A stretch of 64,000 bases of DNA, from positions 1 to 64,000 of the forward strand of contig NZ_PGLR01000006.1 in NCBI RefSeq assembly GCF_002803095.1. Reading direction: 5' to 3'. Source of the DNA: Pseudomonas sp. ZH-FAD (lineage in GTDB: Bacteria; Pseudomonadota; Gammaproteobacteria; Pseudomonadales; Pseudomonadaceae). The position numbers were made by a program, and so were the translations under genes. The notes below the pieces were generated by a model that was not told where the DNA came from, did no database searches, and saw only the letters and a list, made by a program, of their open reading frames with translations. The first letter of the stretch is position 1, and the number at the start of each line of letters is the position of its first letter. Below are positions 26,815-36,868 of this stretch, one piece after another.

Positions 26815-27855
26815 ATGCCCGACAATGCCCAGCAATTCGCCAGCGACAACTACTCCGGCATCTGTCCCGAAGCCTGGGCCGCCATGGCCGAGGCCAACCA
26901 GGGCCACCAGCGCGCCTACGGCGATGACGAATGGACGGCGCGCGCCGCCGATCACTTCCGCCGCCTGTTCGAGACCGACTGCGAAGTGTTCTTCGCCTTC
27001 AACGGCACCGCCGCCAACTCCCTGGCCCTGGCCTCACTGTGCCAGAGCTATCACAGCGTAATCTGCTCGGAGACCGCCCACGTCGAGACCGACGAGTGCG
27101 GCGCGCCGGAGTTCTTCTCCAACGGCTCCAAGCTGCTGCTGGCCAAGACCGAGAACGGCAAGCTGACCCCGCAAGCCATCCGCGAAATCGCCCTCAAGCG
27201 TCAGGACATCCACTATCCGAAGCCGCGCGTGGTCACCCTCACCCAGGCCACCGAAGTCGGTACCGTGTACCGCCCGGAGGAAGTCCGCGCCATCAGCCAG
27301 GTCTGCAAGGAGCTGAATCTCAACCTGCACATGGACGGCGCACGCTTCTCCAACGCCTGCGCCTTTCTTGGCTGCAGCCCGGCGGAGCTGACCTGGAAGG
27401 CTGGCGTGGACGTGCTGTGCTTCGGCGGCACCAAGAACGGCATGGCCGTCGGTGAAGCCATCGTCTTCTTCAACAAGGATCTGGCCGAAGACTTCGACTA
27501 TCGCTGCAAGCAGGCCGGCCAGCTGGCCTCGAAGATGCGCTACCTGTCCGCACCCTGGGTCGGCATCCTGCAGGATGATGCCTGGCTCAAATATGCCAAC
27601 CATGCCAACCGCTGCGCGCAATTGCTGGCCACACTGGTCGAGGACGTGCCCGGTGTCAGCCTGATGTTCCCGGTTCAGGCCAACGGCGTGTTCCTGCAAC
27701 TGTCGGAGCCGGCCATTGCCGCCCTCACCGCACGCGGCTGGCGCTTCTACACCTTCATCGGCGCCGGCGGCGCGCGCTTCATGTGCAGCTGGGATACCGA
27801 CGAAGCCCGCGTGCGCCAACTGGCCGCCGATATCCGTGAAGTGATGAGCGCCTGA
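26815..27855 (+). CDS. ltaA: Low-specificity L-threonine aldolase
   Basis: This 346-residue fold-type I PLP enzyme starts MPDNAQQFASDNYSGICPEA. It has ETAHVETDECGAPEFFSNGS near residue 85, the MDGARFSNACAFLG segment near 175 and the PLP-lysine region VLCFGGTKNGMAVGEA near 205. It cleaves L-threonine or allo-threonine to glycine and acetaldehyde. The start at 26815 follows AGAAGGAAC; the longer frame from 26434 runs through the divergent small gene and is not real. In Pseudomonas this gene belongs to the betaine/sarcosine neighbourhood. Confidence 0.92.
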   Translation: MPDNAQQFASDNYSGICPEAWAAMAEANQGHQRAYGDDEWTARAADHFRRLFETDCEVFFAFNGTAANSLALASLCQSYHSVICSETAHVETDECGAPEFFSNGSKLLLAKTENGKLTPQAIREIALKRQDIHYPKPRVVTLTQATEVGTVYRPEEVRAISQVCKELNLNLHMDGARFSNACAFLGCSPAELTWKAGVDVLCFGGTKNGMAVGEAIVFFNKDLAEDFDYRCKQAGQLASKMRYLSAPWVGILQDDAWLKYANHANRCAQLLATLVEDVPGVSLMFPVQANGVFLQLSEPAIAALTARGWRFYTFIGAGGARFMCSWDTDEARVRQLAADIREVMSA

Positions 27856-27891
27856 AACGCCATAAGTCCCACGAGCGGGGTTTATGGCTAA

Positions 27892-27949
27892 GTAGCCCGG
27901 ATGAAATCCGGGGAAATCGATCAATCGCCCCGGATTTCATCCGGGCTAC
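27892..27949. repeat. REP-like inverted repeat
   Basis: GTAGCCCGGATGAAATCCGG pairs perfectly with CCGGATTTCATCCGGGCTAC around a short loop. It lies between the convergent ltaA and gbcB genes and probably ends both transcripts. It is the same family as 12865. Confidence 0.82.
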
Positions 27950-27964
27950 AAACCTTCATGGCGA

Positions 27965-29068
27965 TCAATAGTCGATCGCCACATCCCCTTTCGGCACGCT
28001 GCAACACGACAGGATGTAGCCCTCAGCCACATCCTCGTCGGTGATGCCGCCGTTGTGCTCCATCTCCACTTCGCCGGCTGTCTTCATTACCTTGCAGGTA
28101 CCGCAGATGCCCATGCCACAGGCCTTGGGAATATGCAGGCCGAGTTTGGCGGCAGCGGCGTGCACGGTTTCGCCGGGTACCACACGAATGCTCTTGCCAG
28201 TGCTGGTGAACTCCACCTGGTGCAAGTCGGCCAGCGGCACATCCGGCGCATCGGCCGCCTCGGCAGCCAGCTCCTTGACCTCGGCACGAATCTCCGGCGG
28301 CGTCGGGCCGAAGGCCTCCTCGTGGTAGCGATTCATGTCGTAGCCAGCCGCCTCGAGCAGGCGCTTGATGGCGCTCATGTAAGGCGTCGGGCCGCAGCAG
28401 AAGATCTCGCGATCAAGATAATCCGGAGCGATGAGCTCCAGCATCGGCTTGTTCAGGTAACCGCGATAACCCGCCCAGGCTTCACCCAGACCGTGCTTCT
28501 CGCAGATAACGTGCAGGCTGAAGTTGTTGATGCGCGCCGCCATATGCTCCAGCTCGCGCTGGTAAATGATGTCCTTCGGCGAACGAGCGCTGTGCACGAA
28601 GACCATGTCGACATTGGCGTTGGTGTCGTAGAACCAGCGCGCCATCGACATCACCGGCGTGATGCCGACACCACCGGAAAGAAACAGCGCCTTGTCGGTG
28701 GGAAAATCGATGGCATTGAACAGGCCCACCGGCCCATGCACTGGCACCTCGTCGCCTTCCTTGAGGTTGTCGTGCAGCCAGTTCGAGACCTTGCCGCCCG
28801 GCACCCGCTTGATGGTGATGGAGAAGCTGTAAGGCACCGAAGGCGAGCTGGAGATGGTGTAGGAACGCATGATCGGCTGGCCGTCGATCTCCAGCTCCAG
28901 GGTGACGAACTGCCCGGGCTTGAAGAAGAACAGCACCGGCTGATCGGCCATGAAGCAGAAGGTGCGCACATCCCAGGTTTCCTGGATCACCTTGACGCAA
29001 CGCACCAGATGGCGACCGTTGGTCCAGGTCTGCGTCGTAACCGGATTGAGGAAGGCGTTGGTGGTCAT
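27965..29068 (-). CDS. gbcB: Glycine betaine demethylase reductase subunit
   Basis: This 367-residue electron-transfer flavoprotein has an FAD-binding ferredoxin reductase domain (IMRSYTISSSPSVPYSFS near residue 68) and an NAD site (ALFLSGGVGITPVMSMARWF). A C-terminal plant-type 2Fe-2S domain carries CGMGICGTCKVMK near 315 and LSCCSVPKG near the end. It passes NADH electrons to the GbcA Rieske oxygenase that demethylates glycine betaine to dimethylglycine. It is divergent from gbcA across 313 bp. The start at 29068 (MTTNAFLNPVTTQTWTNGRH) follows GGAGAGCC. Confidence 0.94.
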   Translation of the reverse strand: MTTNAFLNPVTTQTWTNGRHLVRCVKVIQETWDVRTFCFMADQPVLFFFKPGQFVTLELEIDGQPIMRSYTISSSPSVPYSFSITIKRVPGGKVSNWLHDNLKEGDEVPVHGPVGLFNAIDFPTDKALFLSGGVGITPVMSMARWFYDTNANVDMVFVHSARSPKDIIYQRELEHMAARINNFSLHVICEKHGLGEAWAGYRGYLNKPMLELIAPDYLDREIFCCGPTPYMSAIKRLLEAAGYDMNRYHEEAFGPTPPEIRAEVKELAAEAADAPDVPLADLHQVEFTSTGKSIRVVPGETVHAAAAKLGLHIPKACGMGICGTCKVMKTAGEVEMEHNGGITDEDVAEGYILSCCSVPKGDVAIDY

Positions 29069-29381
29069 GAACGGCTCTCCACGCGGCCGGATATCGGCCT
29101 ATATGCGGCGGATTGTGCGAAAGGCTGCCGGTCGTCATTTATCTACCAGCGACATCCGCATGCTTATCGCGACCTGCCCGATAGCACGGGGCCTGGCGCG
29201 TCGGAAACAAATCTGGCCATGTCGCCCATGGATAAGGTTTTACCTGTTGCCGGCTCCACACTCCGCTCACCAAGCATGCACGCCCATTGCAGGCAGCAGC
29301 GAACGATCGAGACCTTGCGGCACATACCGTATCAGCCACTATTTCCGGCAGGCGCGAGGCGCCCGCCAATGAGGAGCCACC
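29069..29381. other. Divergent gbcB-gbcA control region
   Basis: These 313 bp hold the start regions of both gbc genes. In Pseudomonas they are activated by the AraC-family regulator GbdR when betaine or dimethylglycine is present. I see no sigma-54 signature and cannot identify the GbdR operator from memory. A possible ribosome site GAGGAG lies before gbcA. The gbdR gene itself is not in the window. Confidence 0.5.
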
Positions 29382-30674
29382 ATGGACTGCACCCAAAACC
29401 TGAGCCTGGGCGACCCGCTGGAACCCGTGCGCAAGGCCACCGCACAGATGCTGAACGAACGCGACCACAGCTTCTCGCTGCCGCAGCCGTTCTACAGCGA
29501 CGAACGCCTGTTCCAGGTCGACATGCAGGAGATCTTCCACAAGGAATGGCTGATCGCCGGCATGACCTGCGAAATCCCGGCCAAGGGCAACTTCCTCACC
29601 CTGCAGATCGGCGATAACCCGATTCTGGTCATTCGCGGCGCCGAAGGGCAGATCCATGCCTTCCACAACGTCTGCCGTCACCGTGGCTCGCGCCTGTGTG
29701 TCTCGGACAAGGGCAAGGTCGCCAAGCTGGTATGCCCTTACCACCAGTGGACCTACGAGCTCGACGGGCGCCTGTTGTTCGCCGGTACTGAAATGGGCGC
29801 CGACTTCGACCTCAAGGACTACAGCCTGAAACCGGTGCAGTGCAAGACCGCTGGCGGCTACATCTTCATCTCCCTGGCGGAAAACCCGCCGGCCATCGAC
29901 GAGTTCCTCGCCACCCTGGCGCATTACATGGAACCCTATGACATGGAGAACACCAAGGTGGCCGTGCAGACCACCCTGATGGAAAAGGCCAACTGGAAGC
30001 TGGTGCTCGAGAACAACCGCGAGTGCTACCACTGCAATGGCTCGCACCCGGAACTGCTCAACACCCTGCTGGAATGGGATGACGTCACCGATCCGCGCGC
30101 CAGCCAGGCGTTCAAGGATCAGGTCGCCGAATGCACCACCCGCTGGGACAAGGACAAGATCCCCTACGCCCACGCCAGCTTCGGCCTGCGCAACCGCATC
30201 GTACGCATGCCGCTGCTCAAGGGCACCGTATCCATGACCATGGATGGCAAACAGGGCTGCAAGAAACTCATGGGCCGCATCACCGACCCTGACCTGGGCT
30301 CCATGCGCATCCTGCACCTGCCACATTCGTGGAACCACTGCATGGGCGACCACATGATCGTCTTCACCGTGTGGCCGATCAGCGCGCAGCAAACCATGGT
30401 CACCACCAAGTGGCTGGTGCACAAGGATGCCGTCGAAGGGGTCGACTACGACGTCGCCCGCCTGCGCCAGGTGTGGGATGCCACCAACGACCAGGACCGC
30501 CGCCTGGCCGAGGAAAACCAGCGCGGCATCAACTCCACCGCCTACCAGCCGGGCCCCTACTCCAAGACCTACGAGTTCGGTGTGATCAACTTCCTCGACT
30601 GGTACAGCGAACGCATGCTCAACAACCTCGGCGACACCCCGGCGCAATCGCTGCGCCAGGTGGCGGGCGAGTGA
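29382..30674 (+). CDS. gbcA: Glycine betaine demethylase Rieske oxygenase subunit
   Basis: This 430-residue Rieske non-heme iron oxygenase alpha subunit carries C98 and H100 (NVCRHRGSRLC) with C118 and H121 (VCPYHQWTY) as ligands of the 2Fe-2S cluster. The catalytic iron region ENNRECYHCNGSHPEL lies near residue 210. It removes one methyl group from glycine betaine as formaldehyde, with electrons from GbcB. GAGGAG lies before the ATG. The stop overlaps a possible small downstream gene at TGATG, and a strong terminator follows at 30794. Confidence 0.95.
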   Translation: MDCTQNLSLGDPLEPVRKATAQMLNERDHSFSLPQPFYSDERLFQVDMQEIFHKEWLIAGMTCEIPAKGNFLTLQIGDNPILVIRGAEGQIHAFHNVCRHRGSRLCVSDKGKVAKLVCPYHQWTYELDGRLLFAGTEMGADFDLKDYSLKPVQCKTAGGYIFISLAENPPAIDEFLATLAHYMEPYDMENTKVAVQTTLMEKANWKLVLENNRECYHCNGSHPELLNTLLEWDDVTDPRASQAFKDQVAECTTRWDKDKIPYAHASFGLRNRIVRMPLLKGTVSMTMDGKQGCKKLMGRITDPDLGSMRILHLPHSWNHCMGDHMIVFTVWPISAQQTMVTTKWLVHKDAVEGVDYDVARLRQVWDATNDQDRRLAEENQRGINSTAYQPGPYSKTYEFGVINFLDWYSERMLNNLGDTPAQSLRQVAGE

Positions 30675-30748
30675 TGACACTCAGCCTGCTGGTGGTGATC
30701 GGGCTGGCCGCCTATGGGTTGCTGGCCTGTCGGCCACAGCGCGGCTGA
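30674..30748 (+). CDS. Possible 24-residue hydrophobic peptide coupled to gbcA
   Basis: An ATG at 30674 overlaps the gbcA stop (TGATG) and opens a 24-codon frame. It encodes a near-complete membrane helix (SLLVVIGLAAYGLLA) followed by the basic tail CRPQRG. No separate ribosome site is visible, so it would be made by termination-reinitiation. It ends before the shared terminator at 30794. It may be a genuine small membrane protein or a chance frame; conservation in other species would decide. Confidence 0.4.
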   Translation: MTLSLLVVIGLAAYGLLACRPQRG

Positions 30749-30790
30749 AGCCGCTCCAGCAGAGGCACAACACCTAACGGCGCCCCAAAA

Positions 30791-30824
30791 AAAGCCCCGC
30801 CAGATTGCTCTGGCGGGGCTTTTC
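30791..30824. terminator. Bidirectional rho-independent terminator
   Basis: GCCCCGCCAGA at 30794-30804, a TTGC loop and TCTGGCGGGGC at 30809-30819 form a perfect 11-bp stem. A-runs on the left and T-runs on the right let it serve both gbcA (plus) and typA (minus). Confidence 0.92.
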
Positions 30825-30852
30825 ATTTACAGCCGCGGCGAGTCGCTAAGCG

Positions 30853-32676
30853 TCAGGCCTTGTTGGCTTTCTTGGCAGCGCGGGTACGCTCGCCTTCGTC
30901 GAGGATCTTCTTGCGCAGACGGATCGACTTCGGCGTCACTTCGCACAGCTCGTCATCCTGGATGAACTCCAGCGCCTGCTCCAGGGTGAAGCGAACCGGC
31001 GGTACCAGGGCGATGGTTTCGTCCTTGCCCGAAGCGCGCATGTTGTCGAGCTTCTTGCCTTTGGTGGGGTTCACACCCAGGTCGTTGTCGCGGCTGTTCA
31101 GGCCGACGATCTGACCGTTGTAGATCTCCTGGCCGTGCTCGACGAACAGCTTGCCGCGCGCCTGCAGGGTTTCCAGGGAGTAGGTCAGCGCCTTGCCGGT
31201 ATCGATCGACACCAGTACGCCGTTCTGACGGCCAGACATGCTGCCCGGCTTGACGGTGTCGTAACGGTCGAAGATCGAGGTCAGGATGCCGGCGCCGTTG
31301 GTCAGGGTCAGGAACTGGTTACGGAAACCGATCAGACCGCGAGCCGGGATGTTGTATTCCAGACGCACGCGACCTTTGCCGTCCGGCGACATGTTGGTCA
31401 GGTCACCCTTACGCAGGCCCATTTCTTCCATGACCTTGCCCTGGGATTCTTCAGGGATGTCGATGGTGACGTTCTCGTACGGCTCCTGCTTGACGCCGTT
31501 GACTTCACGGATGATCACTTCCGGGCGGCCAACGCCCATTTCGAAGCCTTCGCGACGCATGGTTTCGATCAGTACCGAGAGGTGCAGCTCGCCACGACCG
31601 GAGACCTTGAACTTGTCGGCGCTGTCGCCTTCTTCAACGCGCAGGGCCACGTTGTACAGCAGCTCCTTGTCCAGGCGCTCCTTGATGTTGCGGCTGGTGA
31701 CGAACTTGCCTTCCTTGCCGCAGAACGGCGAATCGTTGACCTGGAAGGTCATCGAGACGGTCGGCTCGTCAACGGTCAGCGGCTTCATCGCTTCGACGTG
31801 GTTGATGTCGCACAGGGTATCGGAGATGAACAGCTGGTCCATACCGCTGACGCAGACGATATCACCAGCGGTGGCTTCTTCGACGTCTACGCGGTGCAGG
31901 CCGTGGTGGCCCATCAGCTTGAGGATACGGCCGTTACGCTTCTTGCCGTCGACGTCGATGGCAGTCACCGGAGTGTTCGGCTTGATCTTGCCACGGGCAA
32001 TACGGCCAACGCCGATGATGCCGAGGAAGCTGTTGTAGTCCAGAGCGGAAATCTGCATCTGGAACGGGCCGTCGAGGTCGACGTTCGGCGCCGGCACGTG
32101 GTCGACGATGGCCTGGTACAGCGGGGTCAGGTCTTCGGCCATGGCGGTGTGGTCGAGACCGGCGATGCCGTTCAGGGCGCTGGCGTAAACGACCTGGAAG
32201 TCGAGCTGCTCATCGGTGGCACCGAGGTTGTCGAACAGGTCGAAGATCTGATCCATGACCCAGTCAGGACGCGCGCCCGGACGGTCGATCTTGTTGATCA
32301 CGACGATCGGCTTGAGGCCGGCTTCGAAGGCCTTCTTGGTCACGAAGCGGGTTTGCGGCATCGGGCCGTCCTGGGCGTCGACCACCAGCAGTACGGAGTC
32401 GACCATGGACATCACGCGCTCGACTTCACCACCGAAGTCGGCGTGGCCGGGGGTGTCGACGATGTTGATGCGGTAGTCATTCCACTTGATGGCGGTGTTC
32501 TTGGCCAGAATGGTGATGCCGCGCTCTTTTTCCTGGTCGTTGCTGTCCATCACGCGCTCGTCGTTGAGCTCGTTACGCTCCAGGGTGCCGGACTGACGCA
32601 GCAGGGCGTCGACGAGGGTGGTTTTGCCATGGTCGACGTGGGCGATGATGGCGATGTTGCGCAGATTTTCGATCAC
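30853..32676 (-). CDS. typA: Ribosome-associated GTPase TypA/BipA
   Basis: This 607-residue translational GTPase has the G1 motif [10 protein letters not shown] near residue 14, G3 [10 protein letters not shown] near 74 and G4 NKIDRPGAR near 128. The EF-G-like domains and the BipA-specific C-terminal domain end in basic KKANKA. It assists 50S assembly and stress-dependent translation. The length matches the family. The start [17 protein letters not shown] is conserved. It ends at the shared terminator with gbcA and is followed upstream by thiI in the same orientation. Confidence 0.97.
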   Translation of the reverse strand: MIENLRNIAIIAHVDHGKTTLVDALLRQSGTLERNELNDERVMDSNDQEKERGITILAKNTAIKWNDYRINIVDTPGHADFGGEVERVMSMVDSVLLVVDAQDGPMPQTRFVTKKAFEAGLKPIVVINKIDRPGARPDWVMDQIFDLFDNLGATDEQLDFQVVYASALNGIAGLDHTAMAEDLTPLYQAIVDHVPAPNVDLDGPFQMQISALDYNSFLGIIGVGRIARGKIKPNTPVTAIDVDGKKRNGRILKLMGHHGLHRVDVEEATAGDIVCVSGMDQLFISDTLCDINHVEAMKPLTVDEPTVSMTFQVNDSPFCGKEGKFVTSRNIKERLDKELLYNVALRVEEGDSADKFKVSGRGELHLSVLIETMRREGFEMGVGRPEVIIREVNGVKQEPYENVTIDIPEESQGKVMEEMGLRKGDLTNMSPDGKGRVRLEYNIPARGLIGFRNQFLTLTNGAGILTSIFDRYDTVKPGSMSGRQNGVLVSIDTGKALTYSLETLQARGKLFVEHGQEIYNGQIVGLNSRDNDLGVNPTKGKKLDNMRASGKDETIALVPPVRFTLEQALEFIQDDELCEVTPKSIRLRKKILDEGERTRAAKKANKA

Positions 32677-32826
32677 TGTGTGTATCTCGATCAGAGGATT
32701 CGGTGTGTCGCCCAGCCTGGACGACGAATATGAAGAAAACTGTTTCAGCGAGCTGAATGGGGTGTCGCCGCTGGCGAACGGTCGGGAGGGCGATGGCGGA
32801 TACTTCCGCCATTAAGCCCCGGCGTT

Positions 32827-34281
32827 CTATGCCGGACGATAAACGCGCACATTGGCATGTCCCTCGCTCAGCAGATGGTGGGCATGCAGACGGCTCATCA
32901 CGCCCTTGTCGCAATACAGCAGGTACTGGCGGTTCTCATCCAGTTCCTTGAATTTGTTGTTCAGCGCATAGAACGGCAGCGCCTGCACTTCGATACCCGG
33001 CACGTCCAACGGCTCGTCTTCGGCGGCGTCGGGATGGCGAATATCGATGACGATCTGGCCGGCCAGTGCTTCACGTACTTCCTCGACCTGCACGTCCTTG
33101 CCCAGCTCGTCGATCACGCGGTCGATGGGCAGTTGGGTGGCGCGTTCGAGGGCGCGTTCGAGGATGGCCATGTCGAACTGGGCCTCCTCGTGCTCGATGC
33201 GGTAACCGCGAGCCTTGGTAGTCGGGTTGACCGAGATCACGCCGCAGTACTCAGGCATGTTCTTGGCGAACTCGGCGGTGCCAATGCGCGTGGCAGTGTC
33301 GATGATGTCCTGCTTGTGGCTGGCGATCAGCGGGCGCATCACCAGCATGTCGGTAGCCGAGTCGATCACTGCAAGGTTGGTCAGGGTCTGGCTGGAGACC
33401 TGGCTGATCGCCTCGCCGGTGACCAGCGCCTCGATCTGCAGCTTTTCGGCGACACGGGTGGCAGCGCGCAGCATCATGCGCTTGAGGATCACGCCCATCT
33501 GGCTGTTGTCGACCTTGCCGAGAATCTCGCCGACCACTTCCTCGAACGGCACGCTGACGAACAGCACACGCTGCGAGCGGCCGAATTTCTGCCATATATA
33601 GTGCGCCACTTCCATCACGCCCAATTCGTGGGCACGACCGCCGAGATTGAAGAAGCAGAAGTGGCTGACCAGGCCGCGACGCATCATCTGGTAGGCCGCC
33701 ACGGTGGAGTCGAAGCCACCGCTCATCAGCACCAGGGTCTGCTCCAGCGAGCCCAGCGGGTAACCACCGAGGCCCTCGTGACGGTTGTGCACCACGAACA
33801 GGCGCTGGTCGCGAATCTCCATGCGTACTTCGACGTCCGGCTTCTTCAGGTCGATACCGGCAGCGCCGCACTCCAGACGCAGGCGCGAACCGACATGACG
33901 CTCGACATCGATGGAAGAGAATTCATGCTTGCCACCGCGCTTGCAGCGCACGGCGAAAATCTTGCCTGGCAGCTGCTCGGCGTAATGACGCTTGCAGTGT
34001 TCGGTGATGTCGTCCAGATCGCCCAGCGGGTATTCATTGACCTCGAGGAACAGACCGATACCCGGTGTGTTGCGCAGGCGTTCGGTCATCTCGGCAAGCA
34101 GCTTGGGATCGTCCAGATCGGTTTCGACCTCGAGGTTGTCCCAGACACCGGTCACCCGCAGTTCGGGGTCAAGATCGCGCAGCACGGAGCGAATGTTCTT
34201 CCCCAACTGGCGGATGAACTGCTTGCGCACCGGGCGGCTCTTGATGGTGATTTCCGGGAAAACTTTGACGATGAGCTTCAT
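32827..34281 (-). CDS. thiI: tRNA 4-thiouridine synthase ThiI
   Basis: The protein has 484 residues from the ATG at 34281 ([20 protein letters not shown]). It has an N-terminal ferredoxin-like and THUMP domain, the PP-loop [16 protein letters not shown] near residue 180, and a C-terminal rhodanese domain with the sulfur-carrying cysteine in [13 protein letters not shown]. It makes 4-thiouridine in tRNA and transfers sulfur for the thiamine thiazole, linking it to thiS/thiG further right. The longer open frame to 34398 runs into the glnA control region and is rejected. Confidence 0.95.
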   Translation of the reverse strand: MKLIVKVFPEITIKSRPVRKQFIRQLGKNIRSVLRDLDPELRVTGVWDNLEVETDLDDPKLLAEMTERLRNTPGIGLFLEVNEYPLGDLDDITEHCKRHYAEQLPGKIFAVRCKRGGKHEFSSIDVERHVGSRLRLECGAAGIDLKKPDVEVRMEIRDQRLFVVHNRHEGLGGYPLGSLEQTLVLMSGGFDSTVAAYQMMRRGLVSHFCFFNLGGRAHELGVMEVAHYIWQKFGRSQRVLFVSVPFEEVVGEILGKVDNSQMGVILKRMMLRAATRVAEKLQIEALVTGEAISQVSSQTLTNLAVIDSATDMLVMRPLIASHKQDIIDTATRIGTAEFAKNMPEYCGVISVNPTTKARGYRIEHEEAQFDMAILERALERATQLPIDRVIDELGKDVQVEEVREALAGQIVIDIRHPDAAEDEPLDVPGIEVQALPFYALNNKFKELDENRQYLLYCDKGVMSRLHAHHLLSEGHANVRVYRPA

Positions 34282-34609
34282 GAATAGGCCGCCCACTTGG
34301 GGGACGAAAAAACAGGGGCGCGGATTATAGCGGAAATTGTTCAAGCTTTGACCAAAAATACTGCACCAACCACGCAGCGCACCAAAATAGATCTTCATCG
34401 AAATTAAAGGCCCTCAAATGGTGCAAATATTTCTGACGAATTACCGCGCAGACGGCACAGCGCCTGAGTTTCGCGGCTTCTGCCCAATAAAGGGCACTGG
34501 CATGCAATTTGCTCCCTTGTGAGGCAGGTCGCCCTGGAGGACTATCCCGCCGGGCTTCACCGCATCTTCAAGGCTTATCGATAAGAGCCTTTTCCACCTG
34601 GAGGACAAC
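34282..34609 (+). promoter_or_regulatory. glnA control region with NtrC half-sites
   Basis: This 328-bp gap separates divergent thiI and glnA. NtrC-type half-sites occur as TGCACC (34362-34367), GCGCACC (34377-34383) and TGGTGCA (34419-34425), upstream of the sigma-54 site at 34498. Transcription from that site would start near 34524, giving a leader of roughly 85 bases. The local A+T-rich stretch 34381-34435 is consistent with an enhancer region. Confidence 0.7.
34498..34513 (+). promoter_or_regulatory. Sigma-54 promoter of glnA
   Basis: TGGCATGCAATTTGCT fits the full consensus TGGCAY-R-N4-TTGCW with GG and GC exactly ten bases apart. It lies 96 bp before the glnA ATG. NtrC-activated transcription during nitrogen limitation is expected. 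Confidence 0.93.
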
Positions 34610-36016
34610 ATGTCTAAGGCTGTTCAACTGATCAAAGAACACGACGTGAAGTGGGTAGACCTGCGCTTCACCGACACCAAGGGCAAGCAGCACCACGTGA
34701 CCATGCCGGCCCGTGACGCCCTGGACGAAGATTTCTTCGAGCACGGCAAAATGTTCGACGGCTCCTCCATCCATGGCTGGAAAGGCATCGAAGCCTCCGA
34801 CATGATCCTGATGCCGGTAGACGATACCGCCGTTCTGGACCCGTTCACCGAAGAGCCGACCCTGATCCTGGTCTGCGACATCATCGAGCCGAGCACCATG
34901 CAAGGCTACGACCGCGACCCGCGCTCCATCGCCAAGCGCGCTGAAGAGTTCCTCAAAGGCACCGGCATCGGTGACACCGTATTCGTTGGCCCGGAGCCCG
35001 AGTTCTTCATCTTCGACGAAGTGAAGTTCAAGTCCGACATCTCCGGCTCGATGTTCAAGATCTACTCCGAGCAAGGCTCCTGGATGACCGACGGCGACGT
35101 CGAAGGCGGCAACAAGGGCCACCGTCCGGCCGTCAAAGGCGGTTACTTCCCGGTTCCGCCGTGCGACCACGACCACGAAATCCGTACTGCCATGTGCAAC
35201 GCCATGGAAGAAATGGGCCTGGTCGTCGAAGTGCACCACCACGAAGTGGCCACTGCCGGTCAGAACGAAATCGGCGTGAAGTTCAACACCCTGGTGGCCA
35301 AGGCTGACGAAGTTCAGACCCTGAAGTACTGCGTGCACAACGTAGCCGACGCCTACGGCAAGACCGCTACCTTCATGCCGAAGCCGCTGTACGGCGACAA
35401 CGGCTCGGGCATGCACGTGCACATGTCGATCTCCAAAGACGGCAAGAACACCTTCGCTGGTGAAGGCTATGCCGGCCTGTCCGAGACCGCTCTGTACTTC
35501 ATCGGCGGCATCATCAAGCACGGCAAGGCTCTGAACGGCTTCACCAACCCGTCGACCAACTCCTACAAGCGTCTGGTTCCGGGCTTCGAAGCACCGGTGA
35601 TGCTGGCCTACTCGGCTCGCAACCGCTCCGCCTCGATCCGTATCCCGTACGTTGCCAGCCCGAAAGCCCGCCGCATCGAAGCGCGCTTCCCGGACCCGGC
35701 TGCCAACCCGTACCTGGCCTTCGCTGCTCTGCTGATGGCCGGTATCGACGGTATCCAGAACAAGATCCACCCGGGCGATGCAGCCGACAAGAACCTGTAC
35801 GACCTGCCGCCGGAAGAAGGCAAGCTGATCCCGCAAGTCTGCGGCAGCCTGAAAGAAGCCCTGGAAGAGCTGGACAAGGGCCGTGCGTTCCTGACCAAGG
35901 GCGGCGTGTTCTCCGACGACTTCATCGATGCCTACATCGAGCTGAAATCCGAAGAAGAAATCAAGGTACGTACCTTCGTACACCCGCTGGAATACGACCT
36001 GTACTACAGCGTCTAA
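34610..36016 (+). CDS. glnA: Glutamine synthetase, type I
   Basis: This is the 468-residue dodecameric GSI-beta enzyme. It starts [20 protein letters not shown], and the latch loop [17 protein letters not shown] lies near residue 48. Metal ligands are in [10 protein letters not shown] near 128. The tyrosine adenylylation site is in [10 protein letters not shown] near 397, so GlnE control is retained. It makes glutamine from glutamate and ammonia. GGAGG precedes the ATG. It has its own terminator at 36052, so ntrBC downstream are not simply its read-through. Codon use is strongly biased, as for a highly expressed gene. Confidence 0.98.
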   Translation: MSKAVQLIKEHDVKWVDLRFTDTKGKQHHVTMPARDALDEDFFEHGKMFDGSSIHGWKGIEASDMILMPVDDTAVLDPFTEEPTLILVCDIIEPSTMQGYDRDPRSIAKRAEEFLKGTGIGDTVFVGPEPEFFIFDEVKFKSDISGSMFKIYSEQGSWMTDGDVEGGNKGHRPAVKGGYFPVPPCDHDHEIRTAMCNAMEEMGLVVEVHHHEVATAGQNEIGVKFNTLVAKADEVQTLKYCVHNVADAYGKTATFMPKPLYGDNGSGMHVHMSISKDGKNTFAGEGYAGLSETALYFIGGIIKHGKALNGFTNPSTNSYKRLVPGFEAPVMLAYSARNRSASIRIPYVASPKARRIEARFPDPAANPYLAFAALLMAGIDGIQNKIHPGDAADKNLYDLPPEEGKLIPQVCGSLKEALEELDKGRAFLTKGGVFSDDFIDAYIELKSEEEIKVRTFVHPLEYDLYYSV

Positions 36017-36051
36017 GCCAGTTTGCGCCGCCTCGTGCGGCGCTCTCGAAA

Positions 36052-36083
36052 GCCCCGCCCGGTTCTGCCTGGCCGGGCTTTTT
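36052..36083 (+). terminator. Rho-independent terminator of glnA
   Basis: GCCCGG at 36057-36062 pairs with CCGGGC at 36073-36078. A partly paired loop lies between, and TTTTTC follows. It sits 41 bp after the glnA stop. Confidence 0.85.
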
Positions 36084-36296
36084 CATTTTCCGCCGTAGGG
36101 TGCACCGTGCGCCTCGAGAGCCCGGGGCTCAGCAGCAGATCGTGCGTACAGCCCAGGCGACCACACGGCCCCAACAGAATCCGCGCCCACGGCCCGCGCC
36201 GATTTGTAGCCAAACATCACAGCCATGGCGCCCTGCGCTTGCCAGGAACCGCCAGCAGTGCAAGGCTTAGCGCATCATCCGCGGAAGGATCGGCCC

Positions 36297-36863
36297 ATGC
36301 GCCCGTTACTCGCCTGCCTGCTGCTTACCCTGGCCTTGCCGGCCAGCGCGCAGATCTACAAATACATCGACGCCAACGGCAACACGGTCTTTACCAACCA
36401 GCCGCCCGATGGCGCAGCAGCCGAGAGCGTCAACCTGCCGCCAACCAATACGGTAGAGATGCAAACGCCCAGCATTCCTGCAGACACCAGCGGCGACACC
36501 TCAGCACAGAGCGCGGCCCCTTACTCCGTGTTGAGCCTGACCGGCATCCCGGATGATGAAGCCATGCGCGCCAACAACGGCACCTTCGTCGTCGGAGTGA
36601 ACATCCAGCCACGCCTGCAACCCGGCCACCAGCTACGGCTGATTCTCGATGGCGAGCCATACGGCCAGGCCAGCAACGTACCGAGCCTGCAGCTGACCAA
36701 TGTCGAGCGCGGCGAGCACAGCCTGGCGGTGGCGGTGGTCTTGGGTGAACGCATCATCCAGCAGAGCGCCACCGAAACCTTTACCGTGCAGCGCATCAGC
36801 GTCAACAGCCCTGCCCGCCCACCTGTCACGCCACCGCGTCCAACCCCAAGACCTGCGAACTGA
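36297..36863 (+). CDS. Secreted DUF4124-domain protein
   Basis: This 188-residue protein has a signal peptide (MRPLLACLLLTLALPASA) and then a DUF4124 domain (QIYKYIDANGNTVFTNQPP). A middle segment is rich in small residues and a beta-rich domain follows (HQLRLILDGEPYGQASNVPS, GEHSLAVAVVLGE). The C-terminal tail is proline-rich. GGAAGGAT precedes the ATG at 36297. It is the first of two paralogues five bases apart, between glnA and ntrB. The domain is periplasmic and of unknown role. The location suggests a link with nitrogen control but is also just the conserved Pseudomonas order. Confidence 0.85.
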   Translation: MRPLLACLLLTLALPASAQIYKYIDANGNTVFTNQPPDGAAAESVNLPPTNTVEMQTPSIPADTSGDTSAQSAAPYSVLSLTGIPDDEAMRANNGTFVVGVNIQPRLQPGHQLRLILDGEPYGQASNVPSLQLTNVERGEHSLAVAVVLGERIIQQSATETFTVQRISVNSPARPPVTPPRPTPRPAN

Positions 36864-36868
36864 TCACG

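Noticed and set aside
31135..32733. 532-codon plus-strand open frame opposite typA
   Set aside because: typA is a complete, conserved 607-residue protein on the other strand. The plus frame has no family features.
32857..34287. 476-codon plus-strand open frame opposite thiI
   Set aside because: It lies entirely over intact thiI, and its composition is that of a complementary-strand shadow.
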